The notes below the pieces were generated by a model. It did no database searches. It was not told the DNA's origin and was given only the letters and a program-made list of their open reading frames with translations. Position numbers and translations under genes: made by a program. A stretch of DNA of 11,020 nt from UBA4416 sp044357775 (lineage in GTDB: Bacteria; Bacteroidota; Bacteroidia; B-17B0; Aurantibacillaceae), in assembly GCA_044357775.1 (NCBI GenBank), contig JBIKOX010000095.1:1-11020 (forward strand). Reading direction: 5' to 3'. Positions 6,361 through 11,020 of the stretch are shown piece by piece; within the stretch, counting starts at the first letter, position 1; every line of letters starts with the position of its first letter.

Positions 6361-6380
6361 GTCCCGAACTTGATTCGGGA
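6361..6380. repeat. Palindrome of the TCCCGAA...TTCGGGA type
   Basis: Arms TCCCGAA (6362-6368) and TTCGGGA (6374-6380) enclose CTTGA. Outer sequences TACCAT (6350-6355) and TGGTA (6381-6385) allow a longer stem across a bulge. It lies upstream of the small membrane protein gene. Its first bases, TGTCCCGA, match those of the palindrome at 3066. This type recurs in many bacterial intergenic regions. Confidence 0.65.
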
Positions 6381-6508
6381 TGGTATAGCCAGTTTAGTCA
6401 TTTGTGTTTGTGTTTCGGTAAACATGGCTATTTCATATGCATACAGAAATTAAAAAAAAAGTTCAGTGTAAAATAAAAGCCTATTTAAAAATCATTAAAA
6501 AATTATAG

Positions 6509-7759
6509 TTAATGTTTAATTATTTTATAAGCACGTTTAAATTCATTTTGACTAACGTATAATATGTATGATCCATTTTCGATATGTTGTACATTTAATA
6601 CTGTAGCACCTGAATTTGACTTCTCTGAATTTGTGCTTGATTTTAAAATTAACCTACCTGAAATATCATATAATTCAAAAACAACGGCAGATGCTATTTC
6701 AGTATGATAAGTTATATTTATTTTTTCATTTGTTGGATTTGGAAAGACGGATAGCGTATTCACCAAAGATTGATTAAGAAGTCCTGTAGTTGCGCATGCT
6801 ATGCTTCCAGTAATTTTTTGTCCCGCTCTGTCAGTAGTAGGATTTTGAATTAAACTCATAAATGTATTTCCGGCAGCGCAGTCACTTTTTAATTGATTAG
6901 CTAAAAAAGGCTCTAAATAACTCATATAACGATTAAAATAAATAGCATTGCAAGAAGGCGTATTACAAGCAGCTTGGCCAATTGTGCAGGTAAGGCTCAT
7001 TCCATTTCCAAAATCGCAATGAGTAACATCTTTTATGATAGAATGAAATTTGATGTTTGATGCTGTTGGATTATAGTGGCTATTTTGAACTGTAGAATCA
7101 GCAACATTGTCTTTTTCTCCTGAAATTACAAACGTAGGCACCGTTACTAAATTTGCGCCAGCTAACGAAGAAACCCCAGCGGTGTTAGAAGTAGCAGCAG
7201 CAAAATTAAAAAGGCATGTAAGCGTTGAATTGTTTTGAGCTGCTATGTATGAACAACCTGCTCCCATTGAATGCCCACCAATGGCAGATTTTTGTAATAC
7301 TTTACCGTTGAATGTTGCTAATGCTGTTGGTGTGGTTGCAGAGTTTAATAATAATCCTTGAGTTGCTAATAATTTTAAATCTGCACCAAAATCTGCGTGG
7401 TTTGGATTTGGAAAAATAGAACCTTCAGTGCGAGGTAATAAAACAATATAACCTAATGCAGCTAAGCGATTGTAAATGTTATCATAGTTATCGTAAGTCA
7501 TTGCAAAACCATGACCAAATACGACTATTGGAAATTGACCTGCTGCTACAGCTGTATTATTTCCGGCACTTAATGCTGGGTAATAAACTTCAGTGCCAAT
7601 ATTTCTTCCAGTTCCCGACATGGCAATCCCGCCCGAAATAGAATACCCTCCATTTCTGGTAGCGTCTTTAAAATTAATACTCATGTGGCCAACAGGGAAT
7701 GTTTGAGCATAACTTGTAATTGAGATACAAACAAGCAGAACGAATAGATTTTTTTTCAT
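6509..7759 (-). CDS. Secreted alpha/beta hydrolase with T9SS type A sorting domain
   Basis: The 416-residue call starts at the ATG at 7759, because a signal peptide begins there (KK, then hydrophobic 5-15, cleavage probably after SYA at 16-18). An in-frame ATG further upstream, at 7813, would add 18 polar residues before the signal and is unlikely. The alpha/beta hydrolase domain spans about 50-290: oxyanion loop VVFGHGF at 79-85, nucleophile elbow GHSMG with Ser164, probable acid Asp217 (SGEKDN), and His247 (VTHCDF). Eight cysteines follow the signal peptide, suggesting disulfides. From about 335 to the end is a type A T9SS sorting domain (VFPNPTNEKINI, then FELYDISGRLI, then GSYILYV). It should therefore be secreted across the outer membrane and anchored or released. 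The elbow resembles chlorophyllase-, PAF-acetylhydrolase- and polyester-hydrolase-like enzymes, so an esterase is likely but the substrate is unknown. Confidence 0.87.
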   Translation of the reverse strand: MKKNLFVLLVCISITSYAQTFPVGHMSINFKDATRNGGYSISGGIAMSGTGRNIGTEVYYPALSAGNNTAVAAGQFPIVVFGHGFAMTYDNYDNIYNRLAALGYIVLLPRTEGSIFPNPNHADFGADLKLLATQGLLLNSATTPTALATFNGKVLQKSAIGGHSMGAGCSYIAAQNNSTLTCLFNFAAATSNTAGVSSLAGANLVTVPTFVISGEKDNVADSTVQNSHYNPTASNIKFHSIIKDVTHCDFGNGMSLTCTIGQAACNTPSCNAIYFNRYMSYLEPFLANQLKSDCAAGNTFMSLIQNPTTDRAGQKITGSIACATTGLLNQSLVNTLSVFPNPTNEKINITYHTEIASAVVFELYDISGRLILKSSTNSEKSNSGATVLNVQHIENGSYILYVSQNEFKRAYKIIKH

Positions 7760-7973
7760 TTTTAATAATTTAGTAGTGTAACCTTTAAAGTAGGTAGATT
7801 TTTTAAAATTCAATTAATACTTGAAGCGATATGTAAATTTAAAAATTAATTTAATGCTTAAAAGTAAAAATAAATTATCATCAGTTTATTTCAATTCTGT
7901 CATTTTATCTAAAATCTTAAAGATCTATTTCTAAAAAAAATTGCATCATTCAGCAAGCTACAACTATTAAAAT

Positions 7974-8600
7974 CTAATCTACACCCGATAAAATCATTTC
8001 CTTGATAGTATAATATTGTTTCATTTTTAGACTCCTCTCTCTGCGCCAGCCACTCGAAATATTAATCTTAAATAATTCTGCTACTTCTTTATAATTCATA
8101 TTATTTAAAAATGCTTTTACAAATTCAAAATCATTTTTTTTCCAAGAATCAACGTAATCTTCATAAATCATAAAAAGATTATTTAAGTACAAACTATTTT
8201 TTTCGTTACTAGTAGCAATTAAAAAACGGCTATCAGTTTTTTTTATTAACTGAAGTCTTTCGCGAGCATCAATTAATCCAAAGCCTAAACGTTCATAAGC
8301 ACTATGTTTGCTTTGAATGGTATCAATTGTGTCGTGATATAAAACGTACTTCAATTTAAAATCCAAATTATTTTCAATAATACATTCTTCAATGTCAAAT
8401 AGTATTTCTAAGCTGCCTTGCAAGCTGTTAGTTATACCTTGAAATTCGGTCGGTAAAACCATATCTAACTCTGTAATAAAATACTTTTTATTGATTTTAT
8501 TAATTATTGAAATTAAATTTTGTAGTGCTTTCCTAACTCCATCTTGATTATGGGACCCTGCATATTTAATATCTGCCATTAATATAAAATGATCCATCAT
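7974..8600 (-). CDS. SatD-family-like protein with C-terminal HTH-like segment
   Basis: A 208-residue cytoplasmic protein. The N-terminus FILMADIKYAGS matches the position of the GDI motif of SatD proteins, and LPTEFQG at 49-55 corresponds to their GDEFQG motif, although the Asp is replaced by Thr. LGFGLIDARERLQLIK at 105-120 fits the conserved Arg/Ala-rich helix. Residues 165-190 (NYKEVAELFKINISSGWRRE) look like a small helix-turn-helix, also typical of the family. SatD was named for an acid-tolerance locus in streptococci; biochemical function is not established. The assignment rests on remembered motifs. Two adjacent ATG codons could start it, and the choice adds one residue only. It is transcribed away from rplM, probably from a promoter at 8696-8728. 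Low GC and many AAA/TTT codons are like its neighbours. Confidence 0.6.
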   Translation of the reverse strand: MMDHFILMADIKYAGSHNQDGVRKALQNLISIINKINKKYFITELDMVLPTEFQGITNSLQGSLEILFDIEECIIENNLDFKLKYVLYHDTIDTIQSKHSAYERLGFGLIDARERLQLIKKTDSRFLIATSNEKNSLYLNNLFMIYEDYVDSWKKNDFEFVKAFLNNMNYKEVAELFKINISSGWRRERSLKMKQYYTIKEMILSGVD

Positions 8601-8695
8601 CTAGCTATTTGATATCTACGTAATTTGATTTTTAAGACTGCCAATTTGAATGCAATTCCATATTTATTAACGAAATTATACTACATTTATCTTTT

Positions 8696-8728
8696 CAAAT
8701 TTACATTATTTTGCACAAATAGCGCAAA
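8696..8728 (-). promoter_or_regulatory. Possible promoter of the SatD-like gene
   Basis: On the minus strand TTTG (8725-8728) is followed after 21 bases by TAAATTTG (8696-8703), a perfect TAnnTTTG box. The spacer is at the long end of the accepted range. The leader to the ATG would be about 90 bases. Confidence 0.4.
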
Positions 8729-8762
8729 AATTAAATTTTATTTGAAATTATCAAAATAATAG

Positions 8763-8793
8763 TTTGTCACTAACAAAAAAAGGAATATATTTG
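8763..8793 (+). promoter_or_regulatory. Promoter of the rplM-rpsI-rpsB-tsf operon
   Basis: TTTG at 8763-8766, a 19-base spacer and TATATTTG at 8786-8793 match the Bacteroidota housekeeping sigma consensus exactly. Transcription should begin near 8800, giving a leader of only about 29 bases before the GTG start codon of rplM. That leaves little room for a structured ribosomal-protein leader. Confidence 0.8.
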
Positions 8794-8828
8794 CCGCCCA
8801 ATTTAGATTAAACATTAAAAATTAACAA

Positions 8829-9287
8829 GTGGACGCATTAAGTTATAAAACAAAATTTGTCAACAAAGCCAATTCTGAAAAAGAATGGTTATTGGTTGAT
8901 GCAGAAAATGAAGTTGTAGGTCGTTTGGCCTCTAAACTAGCGTATTTAATACGCGGCAAACATAAAACAAACTTTACACCGCATACTGATTGTGGTGCAA
9001 ACATCGTTGTTATCAACGCTGAAAAAGTTCGTTTTACTGGTGCTAAAATGGATGATAAAGAATACGTTCGTTACACTGGTCACCCAGGTGGGCAACGTTT
9101 TGCTACTCCAAAAGAAATGTTAGCTAAAAAACCTGAAGAAGTAATTAAGCATGCAGTGCATGGTATGTTACCTAAAGGACGTTTAGGAAGAACATTAAAT
9201 ACAAATTTATTTGTATTTGCAGGAAGTGAGCATGATCATGCAGCACAACAACCAAAAAAAGTAGATTTAACAACAATTATTGCATAA
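8829..9287 (+). CDS. rplM: 50S ribosomal protein L13 (GTG start)
   Basis: A 152-residue ribosomal protein L13 (uL13) of the large subunit, an early-assembling protein that binds 23S rRNA. Conserved L13 blocks are WLLVDAENEVVGRLAS at 20-35, HTDCGANIVVINAEKVRFTG at 52-71, YTGHPGG at 81-87 and GMLPKGRLGR at 112-121. The start is GTG at 8829: no in-frame ATG precedes the conserved residues, and the protein then begins like other Bacteroidota L13 sequences (MDALSYKT). There is no Shine-Dalgarno, only an A-rich leader, normal for this phylum. It is the first gene of the operon, 4 bases before rpsI. Confidence 0.97.
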   Translation: MDALSYKTKFVNKANSEKEWLLVDAENEVVGRLASKLAYLIRGKHKTNFTPHTDCGANIVVINAEKVRFTGAKMDDKEYVRYTGHPGGQRFATPKEMLAKKPEEVIKHAVHGMLPKGRLGRTLNTNLFVFAGSEHDHAAQQPKKVDLTTIIA

Positions 9288-9291
9288 TCAA

Positions 9292-9678
9292 ATGGAAGTA
9301 GTAAACACATCAGGTCGCAGAAAATGTTCGGTAGCTCGTGCTTATGTATCAAAAGGTACAGGAGTAATCACTATCAACAAAAGAGATTACAAAGAATATT
9401 TTAAAACTCCAACTTTACAATATTATGTATTGCAATCATTAAACAACGCTAAGGCAGTTGGAGAATATGATGTAAAAGTAAATGTAAATGGCGGTGGAAC
9501 TACTGGTCAAGCTCAAGCAGTGCGTTTAGCAATTGCAAAAGCATTAGTAGAAATAAACCCGGAATTGAAAAAAGATTTACGTGCAGAAGGTTTAGTTACA
9601 CGTGATCCACGTATGGTTGAACGTAAGAAATTCGGTCAGAAAAAAGCTCGTGCACGTTTCCAATTCAGCAAACGTTAA
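9292..9678 (+). CDS. rpsI: 30S ribosomal protein S9
   Basis: A 128-residue small-subunit protein (uS9) whose C-terminal tail reaches towards the P-site tRNA. Visible are the GRRKCSVARAYV start, GGGTTGQAQAVRLAIAKAL at 64-82, RDPRMVERKKFGQKKAR at 101-117 and the basic C-terminus ending FSKR. The start at 9292 was chosen over an in-frame ATG at 9280 because the latter lies inside the last codons of rplM and adds four non-conserved residues, while MEVVNTSGRRK matches the family. The gap to rplM is 4 bases, the usual coupled rplM-rpsI pair. Confidence 0.97.
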   Translation: MEVVNTSGRRKCSVARAYVSKGTGVITINKRDYKEYFKTPTLQYYVLQSLNNAKAVGEYDVKVNVNGGGTTGQAQAVRLAIAKALVEINPELKKDLRAEGLVTRDPRMVERKKFGQKKARARFQFSKR

Positions 9679-9705
9679 TATTTACAACACACTTACTATA
9701 CAAAT

Positions 9706-10557
9706 ATGTCAAATACAAATACATTCAACGAATTATTAGAATCAGGTGCTCATTTTGGTCACTTGAAAAGAAAATGGAATCCAGCAATGGCTCCTTATAT
9801 TTATGCCGAAAAAAATGGTATTCATATTATTGATTTAAACAAAACTGTAGCAAAAATTGATGAGGCAGCAGCAGCATTAAAACAAATTGCTCGTTCTGGT
9901 AAAAAAATATTATTTGTAGCTACTAAAAAACAGGCTAAAGATATTGTTGCAGAAAAAGTAAAAGCTGTAAATATGCCATATGTAACTGAGCGTTGGCCAG
10001 GTGGTATGTTAACTAACTTTGCAACTATCCGTAAAGCAGTTCGTAAGATGTCGCAAATTGATAAAATGGCAACTGACGGAACATTTGATAATATTTCTAA
10101 AAAAGAAAAATTACAAATCACTCGTGAGCGTGCTAAATTAGAGACTAACTTAGGTTCGGTAGCAGATCTAACACGTTTACCATCAGCTTTATTTATTGTA
10201 GATATTTCTAAAGAACATATCGCTGTAGCAGAGGCAAAACGTTTAAATATTCCAACTTTTGCGATTGTTGATACTAACTCTAATCCTAATTTTGTTGATT
10301 ATGCTATTCCAGCTAACGACGATGCTTCAACTTCTGTTGCTTACATCGTAGAGTTAATGTGTAAAGCAATTAACGAAGGTTTAGGCGATCGTAAAATGGA
10401 TAAAGAAGCTAATGCAGCTGAAGAAAAAGAAGGCGGAAGCTCTAAAGATGAAGCGGAAGAATTAGCAGCAGGGTTAAATATTAAAGGTGCTAAATCTGAT
10501 GATGAAGAAGGTGCTCGTAAACCATCGGCTCGTAAAAGAACTACAGCGAAAAAATAA
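9706..10557 (+). CDS. rpsB: 30S ribosomal protein S2
   Basis: A 283-residue small-subunit protein (uS2) that sits on the back of the 30S subunit and helps recruit S1. The core, to about residue 225, has the family landmarks: LLESGAHFGHLKRKWNP at 10-26, APYIYAEKNGIHIIDL at 29-44, ERWPGGMLTNF at 95-105 and PTFAIVDTNSNP at 183-194. The last 55 or so residues form a charged, low-complexity tail, acidic then Lys/Arg-rich, which makes the protein longer than the roughly 240-residue enterobacterial form; such tails are common in this phylum. It lies 27 bases after rpsI and is followed by a strong terminator before tsf. Confidence 0.97.
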   Translation: MSNTNTFNELLESGAHFGHLKRKWNPAMAPYIYAEKNGIHIIDLNKTVAKIDEAAAALKQIARSGKKILFVATKKQAKDIVAEKVKAVNMPYVTERWPGGMLTNFATIRKAVRKMSQIDKMATDGTFDNISKKEKLQITRERAKLETNLGSVADLTRLPSALFIVDISKEHIAVAEAKRLNIPTFAIVDTNSNPNFVDYAIPANDDASTSVAYIVELMCKAINEGLGDRKMDKEANAAEEKEGGSSKDEAEELAAGLNIKGAKSDDEEGARKPSARKRTTAKK

Positions 10558-10578
10558 TTTTTCACTATTATAATTATT

Positions 10579-10614
10579 ACGGCCGTTCCTTAATTAAGGG
10601 AGGCCGTTTTTTTT
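10579..10614 (+). terminator. Intrinsic terminator between rpsB and tsf
   Basis: ACGGCC (10579-10584) pairs with GGCCGT (10602-10607), and the internal palindrome CCTTAATTAAGG (10588-10599) adds four more pairs. A run of eight T residues (10607-10614) follows directly. It starts 21 bases after the rpsB stop and 71 bases before tsf. As no TAnnTTTG promoter is visible in the 35 bases between the T-run and tsf, tsf must rely on read-through, so this probably acts as a partial terminator. Confidence 0.88.
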
Positions 10615-10649
10615 AAACAAATTTTAATTAATACATAAAAAATAAAAAA

Positions 10650-11020
10650 ATGGCAGTTACAGCACAAGAAGTAAACAAATTACGTCAACAAACCGGAGCA
10701 GGTATGATGGATTGTAAAAAAGCATTAGAAGAAAATAATGGAGATTTTGAACAAGCAGTAGATTACCTTCGTAAAAAAGGTGCTAAAGTTGCTGCAAATC
10801 GTGGTGATAGAGATTCCAAAGAAGGCGTAGTTTTAGCAAAAACATCAACAGATGGCAAAACAGGTATTTTAATTTGGGTTAACTGTGAAACAGATTTCGT
10901 AGCAATTAATGCAGATTTTATAGTTTTCGCAAATTCAATTGCTGATGTTGCATTAGCAAACAATGCAAAAAGTAAAGAAGAAATTTTAACATTACCATAC
11001 AATAGCGACATTACTGTTGC
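10650..11020 (+). CDS. tsf: Elongation factor Ts (N-terminal part, cut by window end)
   Basis: The first 123 codons of EF-Ts, the nucleotide exchange factor that releases GDP from EF-Tu. The first family signature, LRQQTGAGMMDCKKALEE, is at 11-28 within the N-terminal UBA-like domain. The second, NCETDFVA at 78-85, includes the Asp82-Phe83 pair that inserts into EF-Tu. The residue after TDFVA is Ile86, where many homologues have Lys. The ATG at 10650 is preceded by an A-rich leader with no Shine-Dalgarno and gives the usual MAVTAQEVNKLR start. It is the fourth gene of the operon, as in many bacteria where tsf follows rpsB. The 3' part lies beyond the window. Confidence 0.97.
   Translation, partial: MAVTAQEVNKLRQQTGAGMMDCKKALEENNGDFEQAVDYLRKKGAKVAANRGDRDSKEGVVLAKTSTDGKTGILIWVNCETDFVAINADFIVFANSIADVALANNAKSKEEILTLPYNSDITV

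Noticed and set aside
6177..6476. Plus-strand open frame opposite the small membrane protein gene
   Set aside because: It is antisense to a signal-peptide coding gene, then runs through a palindrome; no protein character.
7760..7813. Upstream ATG extending the secreted hydrolase by 18 residues
   Set aside because: The extension is polar and basic and would bury the signal peptide; the Met at 7759 starts a normal signal peptide.
8794..8828. Ribosomal-protein leader regulating rplM
   Set aside because: The predicted leader is only about 29 bases and no hairpin is visible in it.
9280..9291. Upstream ATG for rpsI
   Set aside because: It overlaps the end of rplM and adds four residues not seen in S9 proteins; the ATG at 9292 gives the conserved start.
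10763..11011. Minus-strand open frame opposite the end of the window
   Set aside because: It is the antisense shadow of tsf, whose two family signatures are clear on the plus strand.

Overview
The window looks like a chromosomal segment of a low-GC member of the Bacteroidota. The evidence is a secreted hydrolase with a C-terminal type IX secretion (T9SS) sorting domain, promoters of the Bacteroidota type (TTTG or TTG, a 16-21 base spacer, then TAnnTTTG), start sites with no clear Shine-Dalgarno sequence, and ribosomal proteins that read like Bacteroidota versions. The sequence alone does not fix the genus. There are no rRNA or tRNA genes, CRISPR arrays or transposase genes.

Left part (1-2752): the 3' end of a membrane glycosyltransferase (GT39/ArnT-like) meets, tail to tail, a three-gene minus-strand operon read in the order SDR oxidoreductase, flavin-reductase-like protein, TspO. 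In other bacteria these three families often sit beside photolyase/cryptochrome genes. Here no photolyase is next to them, and the SDR has Val where the catalytic Tyr should be.

Middle part (2753-5722): a 581-base intergenic region holds two copies of a 32-base hairpin repeat flanking a compact foldable element (about 2991-3102). Low-specificity threonine aldolase (ltaE) follows, with its own promoter. The next gap, 4354-4740, holds a second nested palindromic element, then comes an ABC transporter ATPase of LolD/MacB type with no permease beside it. A five-base microsatellite lies upstream of the ATPase.

Right of centre (5723-8600): three minus-strand genes follow, an uncharacterised small membrane protein, a T9SS-exported alpha/beta hydrolase with a Ser-Asp-His triad, and a SatD-like protein with a C-terminal helix-turn-helix-like segment.

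Right end (8601-11020): divergent promoters separate the SatD-like gene from the translation operon rplM-rpsI-rpsB-tsf. The operon has a very good Bacteroidota promoter, a GTG start for rplM, and a strong intrinsic terminator between rpsB and tsf that probably reduces tsf expression by attenuation. The tsf gene runs off the end of the window.

Most of the window is ordinary. The parts most worth a second look are the foldable intergenic elements, the Tyr-less SDR in its photolyase-free operon, the SatD-like protein that departs from the usual family motif, and the secreted hydrolase.
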